A DNA stretch of 64,000 nucleotides from an uncultured Chlorobiaceae bacterium (GTDB taxonomy: Bacteria > Bacteroidota > Chlorobiia > Chlorobiales > Chlorobiaceae). Positions 43,789 to 51,774 of the stretch are shown in pieces. The stretch lies in contig CAJEXI010000010.1 of NCBI GenBank assembly GCA_903994455.1, positions 8,169 to 72,168 on the forward strand. Reading direction: 5' to 3'. Made by a program: the position numbers and the translations under genes. The notes beneath the pieces are model-generated. The model ran no database searches and was not told the origin of the DNA. It saw nothing but the letters and a program-made list of their open reading frames with translations. The first letter of the stretch is position 1. Every line of letters begins with the position of its first letter.

Positions 43789-45308
43789 ATGAAAACCCTC
43801 CGCATTTTCATCAGCAGCGTTCAAAAAGAGTTCTCGACGGAACGGGCGGTATTGCGTGATTATTTGCGTGGTGATGCCCTGATGCGTCGTTTTTTTGAGC
43901 CATTTTTGTTTGAGGATGTTCCTGCTGCCGATCGCAGGGCTGATGAACTTTATCTTGCTGAAGTTGAACAGTGCGACATCTATCTTGGCTTGTTCGGTAA
44001 CGACTATGGATATGAGGATGCTGATGGTCTCTCACCAACGGAGCGAGAATTTGATGTGGCAACCTTGCACCACTAAACAAGGCTGATTTTTGTGAAAGGC
44101 GGGGGGAGGCCGAGACGCGGCATCCCAAAATCCGGAAGCTGATTCAGCGGGCGGGCAGTGAGTTGATACGGAGGCGCTTTGTAACCAGTGCCGAACTGCT
44201 TGTTGGTGTTTATGCCGCTCTCGTGCAGGCGCTTGAAGATTTGGAGCTGATTCGTACAGGGCCGTTTGATGCGGCAGTATGCCCCGATGCTTCGCTGGCT
44301 GACCTTGATACAGAGGCGATGGTTCGCTTTATCCGCAGGGCGCGACTGTTGCGCGGGTTTCCCCTTCAGGAAGATGCCTCCGCTTTTGAGCTGTTGACTC
44401 ATCTCAATTTGCTGAACAAGGGTCGGCCTTCTCATGCTGCGGTGCTGTTGTTCGGCTTTTATCCCCAGCGTTTTCTTATCTCTTCGGAGGTCAAGTGTGC
44501 CCATTTTCATGGCACAAGGGTTGCCAAGCCGATACCATCATATCAGGTATATAAGGGGCGGGCCTTTGAGCTTGTTGATCAGGCGGTTGACTTTGTTCTC
44601 TCGAAAATCGACCTTGCAGTTGGCACCCGAGCCGAAAGTGCGGAGGTTCCTGTCACCTACGAAATTCCTCCTGAAGTGGTGCGGGAGGCAATTGTCAATG
44701 CTGTTGCGCATCGCGATTATACCAGTACCGGCAGTGTTCAGGTCATGTTGTTTGCTGATCGACTGGAGGTGTGGAACCCCGGGACTCTTTCGCCATCACT
44801 GACCCTTGAAAAGCTCAGAAAACCTCACGGATCGTTTCCTGCCAATCCGCTTATGGCGGAGTCACTCTATCTTGCCAAATACATTGAACATAAGGGCACG
44901 GGAACAGGGGACATGATCACCTTTTGCAGCAATGCAGGTCTGCGTGAACCGGAGTTCAGCCTGACGGACGGGTTTGTCGTCACTATCTGGAGAAAGAAGA
45001 GTGCTCTGGCTGGAGCAGTAGCAGAACATATTTCGTTGCCCACCGGGGAAGTCAGCGGGGAAGTCGCCGGGGAAGTCAGCGGGGAAGTCAGACGGCTCCT
45101 CTCGGTCTTGCATGGAGAGATGAAGCGTAGTGAAATGCAGCAGTTACTTGGGCTTCGGCATGAGGATTCTTTTCGTGCGATTTACCTTGTTCCGTCACTC
45201 AAGGCAGGGCTTGTCGAGATGACTATACCTGATAAACCAAACAGTCGGTTTCAGAAATATCGCCTCACGAAAAAGGGGATGACTTTGCTGGCCAGAAAGA
45301 AAAAATGA
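43789..45308 (+). pseudogene. DUF4062 / ATP-binding / winged-helix protein, interrupted
   Basis: N-terminal DUF4062 domain (MKTLRIFISSVQKEFSTERAVL, LYLAEVEQCDIYLGLFGNDYG) up to TAA at 44074, where Lys would be expected (ATLHH-stop-TRLIFVKG). A shift between about 44098 and 44120 then leads into the frame running to 45308: PEVVREAIVNAVAHRDY (AlbA/RecG-like ATP-binding), KGTGTGDMITFCSNAGL, a GEVS/GEVA linker and a C-terminal wHTH. Parent length about 505 residues. The downstream frame alone (from 44163) could give a 381-residue protein without DUF4062. Confidence 0.8.
45047..45094 (+). repeat. 12-bp tandem repeats in coding linker, version 1
   Basis: Four units of GGGGAAGTCAGC with single changes, encoding GEVSGEVAGEVSGEV between the ATP-binding part and the winged helix. 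Unit length is a multiple of three, so gain or loss keeps the frame. Confidence 0.75.
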
Positions 45309-45360
45309 GGATAATGCGGCAGAACGCAGCCCAATAAAAAAAGAGATCGGAGAAAATACA

Positions 45361-45501
45361 TGCTGAAGCATCTGAAATTGGAAAACGTCGGCCCTTCATC
45401 AGCCATGGAGCTGGAGTTTGGCGAGCGTTTGAACCTGATTACCGGCGATAATGGACTTGGGAAAAGTTTTTTGCTTGATTATTCAGTAATATCTTCCAAG
45501 T
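45361..45501 (+). pseudogene. N-terminal fragment of a P-loop ATPase
   Basis: MLKHLKLENVGPSSAMELEF then LNLITGDNGLGKSFLLD, the usual start of SMC/OLD-like AAA ATPases with Walker A GDNGLGKS at about 30-37. After Asp40 it enters the duplicated PIN segment and stops. The C-terminal part of what is probably the same gene is at 46470-46740, on the other side of the inserted segment. Confidence 0.75.
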
Positions 45502-45850
45502 GACAGCATTTAATTTCAGAAATTTTGTGGAGTTTCAGATCGTTCGTCACAAGGATTAGTTTGTGAATCATTGCCGTTGCGCAAATAATGGCATCAGGAA
45601 GTTTTAGTAAATATTTTTGACGCAGTGTTATCGTTGTGTTTTTTATTTGTTGATCAATATTTATTATTTCAATCAGTTTTAAAAAATGTGTAATTGCCTT
45701 GTCTTCATTTGAACTCAATTTGCTGTACGACAAGAGTTCAAGTTCATTGACAAATGATATAAAAACGACAGATCCATCGTGTAATTTTCTTGGCTGATTT
45801 AAAAAATAAAGGACGGCGTTTGTGTCGAACAGATAGTTAATTCCACTCAT
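45479..45850 (-). CDS. PIN-domain toxin, copy A
   Basis: 123 residues: NYLFDTNAVLYFLNQP (first catalytic Asp at 9), FVNELELLSY with the conserved Glu, LPDAIICATAMIHKLILVTND with further acidic residues. A compact VapC-like RNase. The start overlaps the antitoxin by 14 bases. Nearly identical to copy B at 47675, with only a few conservative changes. Inserted inside an ATPase gene. Confidence 0.85.
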   Translation of the reverse strand: MSGINYLFDTNAVLYFLNQPRKLHDGSVVFISFVNELELLSYSKLSSNEDKAITHFLKLIEIINIDQQIKNTTITLRQKYLLKLPDAIICATAMIHKLILVTNDLKLHKISEIKCCHLEDITE

Positions 45851-46043
45851 TACGCTGCTCCTCCTGAAATTTTAAAGGATCAACGCTTAAAGATTTTATC
45901 GAACCTGCAAGTTTATTCAAGCCTTTGACATTGCTTGATGTGCGGTCAACAGATATAATGTGCACCTTATCTTGTGGCAGTAATTTTAAAAAATTCATAA
46001 AATCGGTGCTGATGACATCATCAATTTGAAGCTGAATTTTCAT
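45837..46043 (-). CDS. Antitoxin partner of the PIN toxin, copy A
   Basis: 68 residues, MKIQLQIDDVISTDFMNFLKLLPQDKVHIISVD then GSIKSLSVDPLKFQEEQRNEWN. No family recognised, but position, size, the final acidic/Trp-containing tail and the overlap with the PIN gene make an antitoxin role likely. Nearly identical to copy B. Confidence 0.7.
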   Translation of the reverse strand: MKIQLQIDDVISTDFMNFLKLLPQDKVHIISVDRTSSNVKGLNKLAGSIKSLSVDPLKFQEEQRNEWN

Positions 46044-46179
46044 GAGAAACGTTGTTTTAATGATTGATGACGGGATTCCTGTGCCAATCTGCGTTGTGAC
46101 CTGATTTACGTATTATAGCGATAATTCATTAAGGTGTTACTAATCTTTTCGTTGTCGTGTTTAAGGCTGGTAGCAAACA

Positions 46180-46399
46180 TTAGCGTTCCTTGGGGTCATC
46201 CAGAATGTCAGTAAAGCGATAGTCCAATTCTTCACCGGATTCAACGACACGAACACGCATCAAGTTATCGCCATTCGCCAGTTTATCTCCAATGCTGATA
46301 ATCTCATAAACGGGGCCAAACAAGCCAAAACGACACCAGGTACCTACGCAAAAAGGCCGGAAGCGGAAGGCTTGTTGTGTCGATAGATGCTGGCATCAT
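46180..46399 (-). pseudogene. DUF5397-like gene, copy A, frameshifted
   Basis: Same gene as 48375-48608, but near 46335 it has one extra base (CCTACGCAAAAAGG against CCTACCAAAGAGG), which breaks the frame between LPLPA and WCRFGLFGPVYE. The tail VRVVESGEELDYRF and the stop are kept. Last part of the 0.9-kb duplicated segment. Confidence 0.6.
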
Positions 46400-46469
46400 G
46401 CTCTGAAAAGTGGTGTTTTGAAAAAAAAATCGTTACTCAAAACTTTGTACTGCAAATATGCTACTCTTC

Positions 46470-46740
46470 GCATAGAGAAGCAAAATTTTTTTATCACTGC
46501 AACTCACTCGCCACTGGTTATGGCATCGGTAGAGCCCTCTTTTGACGAGAGCAAAGATGCATGGTTTGATCTTGATCTTGTTGTTAATGGGCATCAACAT
46601 GCTGAGGTTGAGCTGAAAAATCGCTCCATTATCCGTCGGGGGGATGTGTCGAATTGATTAACCAGTGAGGCTTTCGATTTGTCCAGTGCCCGATCTCTTG
46701 AGGCAGAAAAGGTACTGCACGACGCAGGGATTGCTCTGAC
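46470..46740 (+). pseudogene. C-terminal fragment of a P-loop ATPase
   Basis: NFFITATHSPLVMASVEPSF then DAWFDLDLVVNGHQHAEVEL and SIIRRGDVSN, then TGA where Trp is expected, then LTSEAFDLSSARSLEAEKVL. The ATHSP segment is the H-loop of SMC/OLD-like ATPases. It probably belonged to the gene starting at 45361 and is now separated from it by the inserted PIN segment and damaged by the stop at about 46655. Confidence 0.65.
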
Positions 46741-47310
46741 AAGCTTTTTGTCGAAGATGAAAGAGCTTTTTTGTTTGAGGATGTTCCTGCTGCCGATCGC
46801 AGGGCTGATGAACTCTATCTTGCAAAATACATTGAACGTATGGGCACGGGAATGGGCGACATGATCACCTTTTGCAGCAATGCAGGTCTGCGTGAACCGG
46901 AGTTCAGCCTGACGGACGGGTTTGTCGTCACTATCTGGAGAAAGAAGAGTGCTCTGGCTGGAGCAGTAGCAGAACATATTTCGTTGCCCACCGGGGAAGT
47001 CAGCGGGGTTCATGTTTCATCTAAACATGTTATTGGTAAAACGTCGGTCATAACGTCGGTCAAAACGTCGGTCAAAACGCCGGTCAAAACGCCGGTCAAA
47101 ACGCCGGTCAAAACGTCGGTCAAAACGCCCGATCGGATTCTTGAACTGCTTGCGGCAAACCCTGATCTGACATTGGCTGAGGTGGCTAAAGCAATCGATA
47201 AATCTTTGAGAGCAGTGGAGCGAGCAAGTGCAAAATTAGTGAAAGAGGGGCGGTTGCGCTATGTTGGGCCAACCAAGGGTGGGCATTGGGAGGTATTGAG
47301 CTTTCCCTGA
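46741..47310 (+). pseudogene. DUF4062/ATPase/winged-helix gene with internal deletion
   Basis: Starts inside DUF4062 (LFEDVPAADRRADELYLA) and jumps in frame to the end of the ATP-binding part (KYIERMGTGMGDMITFCSNAGL). In the 43789 version these two places carry TATCTTGC, so an internal deletion between direct repeats of about 0.9 kb made this form. A linker of repeated SVKT/PVKT follows, and then the wHTH DRILELLAANPDLTLAEVAKAID ... GGHWEVLSF. An ATG at about 46771 gives a possible 179-residue product with linker and wHTH intact. Confidence 0.75.
47037..47132 (+). repeat. 12-bp tandem repeats in coding linker, version 2
   Basis: About eight units of the type AAAACGTCGGTC / AAAACGCCGGTC, encoding alternating SVKT and PVKT. 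It sits at the same place as the GEVS repeats of the first copy but with an unrelated unit, so the linker repeats arose independently. Confidence 0.8.
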
Positions 47311-47359
47311 TTTCCGGCAGAGGTGGCGGTGTAGCCTTGACTATTTCATCAACGCGATA

Positions 47360-47575
47360 TTATCCCTGCTTGTTGTCGGGCGTAAAAATGTCGTTGTAAA
47401 ATTTATCTTTATCAAGGGTGTTCTGCCAGTTGCGATGTCGTTCAACACTCTCCATTTTTTGCTCTTTTGGCAGAGATAAAAACCGGATCGCATCGGTATA
47501 ACCCAGCTCTCTAAAAAGAATTTCGGTGACTTTTTTGATAAGCTCCTTATCGGGCATCATTTTTATCGGGCTCAT
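47360..47575 (-). CDS. Small hypothetical protein of a toxin-antitoxin setting
   Basis: 71 residues from ATG 47575, chosen because GAGGAAT precedes it: MSPIKMMPDKELIKKVTEIL then ELGYTDAIRFLSLPKEQ. The pattern ('L..K..E.L...LG..DAIRFL') resembles small proteins found before toxin genes. No partner is recognisable. Intact. Confidence 0.55.
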   Translation of the reverse strand: MSPIKMMPDKELIKKVTEILFRELGYTDAIRFLSLPKEQKMESVERHRNWQNTLDKDKFYNDIFTPDNKQG

Positions 47576-47674
47576 AGTAATTCCTCTTTTTTGCAAAATG
47601 CAACCGGATTGCCAACCCAAAGTGCAGGTTTAACCGCTAAAGATTGAATTCAATACGGCTTGCAGCGGGACGAT

Positions 47675-48046
47675 TTATTCAGTAATATCTTCCAAATGAC
47701 AACATTTAATTTCAGAAATTTTGTGCAGTTTCAGATCGTTCGTCACAAGGATTAGTTTGTGAATCATTGCCGTTGCGCAAATAATGGCATCAGGGAGTTT
47801 TAGTAAATATTTTTGACGCAGTGTTATTGTTGTGCTTTTTATTTCTTGATCAATATTTATTATTTCAATTAGTTTTAAAAAATGTGTGATTGCCTTTTCT
47901 TCATTTGAACTCAATTTGCTGTACGACAAGAGTTCAAGTTCATTGACAAATGATATAAAAACGACAGAGCCATCTTGTAATTGTTTGGGCTGATTTAAAA
48001 AATAAAGGACGGCGTTTGTGTCGAACAGATAGTTAATTCCACTCAT
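47675..48046 (-). CDS. PIN-domain toxin, copy B
   Basis: 123 residues, same as copy A (45479) except for about six substitutions (for example KQLQDG for RKLHDG). Catalytic Asp9 in LFDTNAVLYFL and the C-terminal LPDAIICATAMIHKL are kept. Part of a directly repeated segment of about 0.9 kb. Confidence 0.85.
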   Translation of the reverse strand: MSGINYLFDTNAVLYFLNQPKQLQDGSVVFISFVNELELLSYSKLSSNEEKAITHFLKLIEIINIDQEIKSTTITLRQKYLLKLPDAIICATAMIHKLILVTNDLKLHKISEIKCCHLEDITE

Positions 48047-48239
48047 TACGCCGCTCCTCCTGAAATTTTAAAGGATCAACGCTTAAGGATTTTATCGAAC
48101 CTGCAAGTTTATTCAAGCCTCTGACATTGCTTGATGTGCGGTCAACAGATATAATGTGCACCTTATCTTGTGGCAGTAATTTTAAAAAATTCATAAAATC
48201 TGTGCTGATGACATCATCAATTTGAAGCTGAATTTTCAT
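48033..48239 (-). CDS. Antitoxin partner of the PIN toxin, copy B
   Basis: 68 residues, differing from copy A at two positions (VRGLN for VKGLN, EERRNEWN for EEQRNEWN). Two nearly identical antitoxins would be expected to cross-neutralise both toxins. Confidence 0.7.
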   Translation of the reverse strand: MKIQLQIDDVISTDFMNFLKLLPQDKVHIISVDRTSSNVRGLNKLAGSIKSLSVDPLKFQEERRNEWN

Positions 48240-48374
48240 GATAAACGTTGTCTGAATGATTGATGACGGGATTTCTCTGCCAATCTGCGTTACGATCTGA
48301 GTTACGTATTATAACGATAATTTACAAAGTGTTACTAATCTTTCCGTTGTCGTGTTTGAGGCCGGGAGCAAACA

Positions 48375-48608
48375 TCAGCGTTCCTTGGGGTCATCAAGAA
48401 TGTCAGCAAAGCGGTAGTCCAACTCTTCACCGGATTCAACGACACGAACACGCATCAAGTTATCGCCATTCGACAGTTTATCTCCAACGCTGATAATCTC
48501 ATAAACGGGGCCAAACAAGCCAAAACGACGCCAGGTACCTACCAAAGAGGCCGGAAGCGGAAGACTTCTTGTGTCGATAGATGCTAGTGATGCCAAAAAT
48601 CCGGCCAT
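48375..48608 (-). CDS. DUF5397-like protein, copy B, with chimeric N terminus
   Basis: 77 residues. The part LPLPASLVGTWRRFGLFGPVYEIIS, VRVVESGEELDYRFADIL fits small DUF5397-type proteins (function unknown). The first 10 residues (MAGFLASLAS) are translated from the truncated vapC sequence in a shifted frame, because the duplication border cuts vapC here. The native start was probably near the shared ASID segment. Confidence 0.6.
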   Translation of the reverse strand: MAGFLASLASIDTRSLPLPASLVGTWRRFGLFGPVYEIISVGDKLSNGDNLMRVRVVESGEELDYRFADILDDPKER

Positions 48609-48837
48609 TGAACCGTTCCATTAATTCACCAGCAAGCCACGTCTGCAATTGCATTTTTTCCCTGCCTTCCGCCAGTTTTGAAATTCCTTTTTCAATTTCA
48701 CCAAGCGTGATGACACACAGATACAGGTTCTCTTCATCCTGACCATCAATCCACTCCATAACTTTCGATGAAGGCTTCGCTCTGATCAGCTCAGATATCA
48801 CGCATGTATCCAACAGGTAACCTCCCCCTGACTTCAC
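48499..48837 (-). pseudogene. VapC/FitB-type PIN toxin, 3'-truncated
   Basis: Opens well: YLLDTCVISELIRAKPSSKVMEWIDGQ (first Asp), LCVITLGEIEKGISKL (Glu), AGELMERFNGRIFGI. At about residue 83 it runs into the duplicated segment and continues in a meaningless frame (TSIYRHKKSSASG). The last catalytic acidic residues are missing, so the toxin should be inactive. Its antitoxin upstream is intact. Confidence 0.75.
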
Positions 48838-49094
48838 AGAATCACCTCATTTCTGCCAGAATCTTTTGTTCGCTTGAGTTCTATCCCTGAATTTCGGAGC
48901 GGTGAGTTATGAAAAAAACTTGAGAGGGGCTCACCCGGCTTGCGAACATTCATAGCCTTGTTGTATTCGTCAAAAGAGAGAACCACTGCTGAAGGCTTGC
49001 CGTGCAGGGTAATAGCCTGTGGACCCTCATTGAGGGCGTTGCGGACCACTTTGCTCAAATGATTTTTTGCATGTTGCAGTTGCCATGTTTTCAT
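48834..49094 (-). CDS. Phd/YefM-type antitoxin
   Basis: 86 residues from ATG 49094 behind AGAGA (longer in-frame starts up to 49175 are unlikely). MKTWQLQHAKNHLSKVVRNAL then EGPQAITLHGKPSAVVLSFDEY is the classic Phd/YefM fold. The C-terminal tail should bind a VapC toxin, here the truncated frame 48499-48837, whose ATG overlaps the stop. Confidence 0.88.
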   Translation of the reverse strand: MKTWQLQHAKNHLSKVVRNALNEGPQAITLHGKPSAVVLSFDEYNKAMNVRKPGEPLSSFFHNSPLRNSGIELKRTKDSGRNEVIL

Positions 49095-49273
49095 TCTCTT
49101 CTCCCCATCGGTTATCGTATGATCGTTCTGGCTATTATAGACAGAATATAGGAAAAGCTGGCAGGCTTTTGACAATATTTCATTTCTTCAATGCTGGCAA
49201 ATCTGAAGAATTTGCCAAAGCGGTGGGGCGATTGAGCGATACGCAATAAAGACAACGGATAGGCCCAATCAAG

Positions 49274-50398
49274 TTATACAGCGGTTATGATCGCGCGGAT
49301 TTTCTCCAGCGCAAGCAGCATATCTTCGGGCAAAGGCGCAGTAAAAGAGAGTGTCTCACGGCTTGTCGGCTGCTGAAACGAGAGGGTCTCGGCGTGCAAT
49401 GCCTGGCGCGGCAGCAGTTCAAGCAGATTTTTGACAAACCCTTCGCTTTTACTGAAGGGGAGGTTGCGCAGTGAGGCACCTCCGTAGGTGTCGTCACCGA
49501 GGATCTGGTGGCCAAGGTGTTGCAGGTGCGCCCTTATCTGGTGAGTTCGGCCTGTGTGTAACGTGAGCGAAAGGAGTGAAAACCAGTGGAGATTTTCGGT
49601 GACGCTATAGTCGGTGATGGCGGTTTTCCCGTCTTTTCCTTCAAAAGGGAAGTTTGCCATCACCTTTCGGTCTTTTTTTGATCGTCCGATATTGGTTGTT
49701 ATGGTGCCTGAAGGAGAGGCAGGCACGCCCCAGACAATAGCCTTGTATATTTTTATCACTTTGCGATCGGCAAACTGGCGGGCAAGGCGGTGCAGAGCTA
49801 CCGGGTTTTTTGCGACGATGATAAGCCCTGAAGTGTTCTTGTCGAGCCGGTGCACAATGCCGGGCCGCAGTTCAGACTTGTCGAGCTCTTCAGCATCTTT
49901 GCCGAGATGGTGCAGGATAGCGTTGGCCAGTGTCCCCGTCCAGTTGCCGAACGCCGGGTGGACGACCATGCCCGGTTTTTTGTTGATCACCATCAGGTCA
50001 TCATCTTCATACAGGATGTCAATCGGAATATCTTCCGGTGCCAGTTCCGGGGCGGGGGGGCGCAGAAAAGTCATTTGAATCACATCGCACGATTTGATGC
50101 GGTAGTTCGATTTGACGGTTTTGTCGTTCACCAGCACCCTTCCCTCCTCGATTGCCTCCTGAACCTTGTTGCGCGTGGCGTTTTCGACCTGGCGCGTCAG
50201 ATAGAGGTCGATACGCATGGGGATCTGTACGCGGCTGACCTGAAGGGTGAGTTTTTTGGGCTCAAGAGGAGCTTCTCTCCCCGATTCCAATTCGTTTGTT
50301 ATCAACTGATTTTGCTTTTTCTGAAACTTGAACACTACCGCCAGAACACTTGCGGAGTCAGTATAACAAAACCATATCATATCTGCTATGCTTTCCAT
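49274..50398 (-). CDS. RluA/RluD-family 23S rRNA pseudouridine synthase
   Basis: 374 residues in the longest frame. S4 RNA-binding domain (RIDLYLTRQVENATRNKVQEAIEEGRVLVND), catalytic Asp in HRLDKNTSGLIIVAKN and the C-terminal GRTHQIRAHLQHLGHQILGD. Modifies large-subunit rRNA (RluD-like by overall pattern). The first 30 residues are odd (MESIADMIWFCYTDS) and the true start is likely a TTG at about 50305 or nearby. Confidence 0.9.
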   Translation of the reverse strand: MESIADMIWFCYTDSASVLAVVFKFQKKQNQLITNELESGREAPLEPKKLTLQVSRVQIPMRIDLYLTRQVENATRNKVQEAIEEGRVLVNDKTVKSNYRIKSCDVIQMTFLRPPAPELAPEDIPIDILYEDDDLMVINKKPGMVVHPAFGNWTGTLANAILHHLGKDAEELDKSELRPGIVHRLDKNTSGLIIVAKNPVALHRLARQFADRKVIKIYKAIVWGVPASPSGTITTNIGRSKKDRKVMANFPFEGKDGKTAITDYSVTENLHWFSLLSLTLHTGRTHQIRAHLQHLGHQILGDDTYGGASLRNLPFSKSEGFVKNLLELLPRQALHAETLSFQQPTSRETLSFTAPLPEDMLLALEKIRAIITAV

Positions 50399-50598
50399 TG
50401 CAAGCTGAAAGTATCTGAACGTAAAAAGAGGCAGCAGAAAAATGCTCTGCAGAAGGCAGGTTTTTGAAAACCATTTTCTATTGTCTTTCTAAAAGCATAA
50501 ATTCAGTGTCAATTATTTAACTCCCTAAAAACAGTAAGCCTTTTTCGGTGAATAAGTTCATGGTTCACGGGGTGAAGGTATCAACTAAATGATCAATT

Positions 50599-51774
50599 AT
50601 GACTCAGACTGAAACGGCTGCAAAAAAAACTGCACCAAGAAAAACAGTTGTGGCAAAGGCAAAGGCTGGTTCTGATGTGACGACAACCTCGGAACCAATA
50701 AAAGCAGTAAAGCCTGCTGCAAAAAAGAAATCCGGCCAGGCGTTTCCTTTTACAGCAATTGTCGGTCAGGAGGAAATGAAGCTCAGTTTGATTCTCAATA
50801 TCATTGATCCGAGAATCGGAGGTGTGCTGGTTATGGGCCACAGGGGTACCGGAAAAAGTACCACAGTAAGGGCGCTTGCCGAAGTGCTTCCTTTTATTGA
50901 GAGGGTGGAAGGTGATACCTACAATCGTACCATCGACCAATATATTGAAGGTGAAGAGGCTAAAAAGGGACGGAAGGCGATTGATCCTGCTTCGCTGAGG
51001 ACTGAGAAAATTCCGGTGCCGGTTGTTGATCTTCCCCTTGGCGCTACTGAAGATCGTGTTTGCGGTACTATTGATATTGAGCAGGCACTTACCAGTGGGG
51101 TAAAGGCCTTTGAGCCCGGCCTTCTTGCCCAGGCAAATCGGGGATTTCTCTATATTGATGAGGTTAACCTGCTGGACGATCACCTGGTGGATGTTCTGCT
51201 TGATGTGGCAGCAAGTGGCCTGAATGTGGTTGAACGTGAAGGCATCAGTATTCGCCATCCTGCCCGTTTTGTGCTGGTCGGTTCCGGTAACCCGGAGGAG
51301 GGTGAGCTTCGTCCCCAGCTTCTTGACCGTTTTGGTCTGCATGCCCGCATCATCACAATTCTTGACGTTGCCAAACGAGTGGATATTGTCAAACGTCGCC
51401 GTGAGTTTGATGAAGATCCGGATGCTTTCATGAAAAAGTACAGTCGCGAACAGCAAAAGCTTCAGAAAAAAATTCAGACGGCCAAAGAGCTGCTGCCGAC
51501 AGTAACGATGGATGACAGCGTGCTTACCGATATCGCAAAGCTCTGTATGAATCTTGGCATTGATGGTCACCGTGGTGAACTTACCATTACCCGTACCGCT
51601 TATGCTCATGCCGCTTTTCTTGGTGAAACTGTTGTGACCATGAAGCATGTCAAGGAGATTGCAGGTCTCTGTCTGCGTCACCGTCTTCGCAAGGATCCTC
51701 TTGAAACCCTTGATGCCGGTGAGAAAATTGGTCGTGAACTTGCTAAAGTCCTTGGAGAAGCGGAAGCCGAATAA
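50599..51774 (+). CDS. bchI: Magnesium chelatase ATPase subunit I
   Basis: 391 residues. AAA+ ATPase with P-loop GHRGTGKSTTVRAL near 81, Walker B FLYIDEVNLLDDHLVD, sensor region GSGNPEEGELRPQLLDRFGL. With BchD it forms the double-ring motor that drives Mg insertion into protoporphyrin IX, the first committed step of (bacterio)chlorophyll synthesis. The N-terminal 45 residues are Lys/Ala/Thr-rich and probably flexible. The stop overlaps the bchD start (ATAATGATA), so the two are coupled. Confidence 0.95.
   Translation: MTQTETAAKKTAPRKTVVAKAKAGSDVTTTSEPIKAVKPAAKKKSGQAFPFTAIVGQEEMKLSLILNIIDPRIGGVLVMGHRGTGKSTTVRALAEVLPFIERVEGDTYNRTIDQYIEGEEAKKGRKAIDPASLRTEKIPVPVVDLPLGATEDRVCGTIDIEQALTSGVKAFEPGLLAQANRGFLYIDEVNLLDDHLVDVLLDVAASGLNVVEREGISIRHPARFVLVGSGNPEEGELRPQLLDRFGLHARIITILDVAKRVDIVKRRREFDEDPDAFMKKYSREQQKLQKKIQTAKELLPTVTMDDSVLTDIAKLCMNLGIDGHRGELTITRTAYAHAAFLGETVVTMKHVKEIAGLCLRHRLRKDPLETLDAGEKIGRELAKVLGEAEAE

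Noticed and set aside
47037-47132. 12-bp tandem units considered as a CRISPR or iteron array
   Set aside because: No spacers between units, unit too short, and the repeats are in frame within a protein linker.
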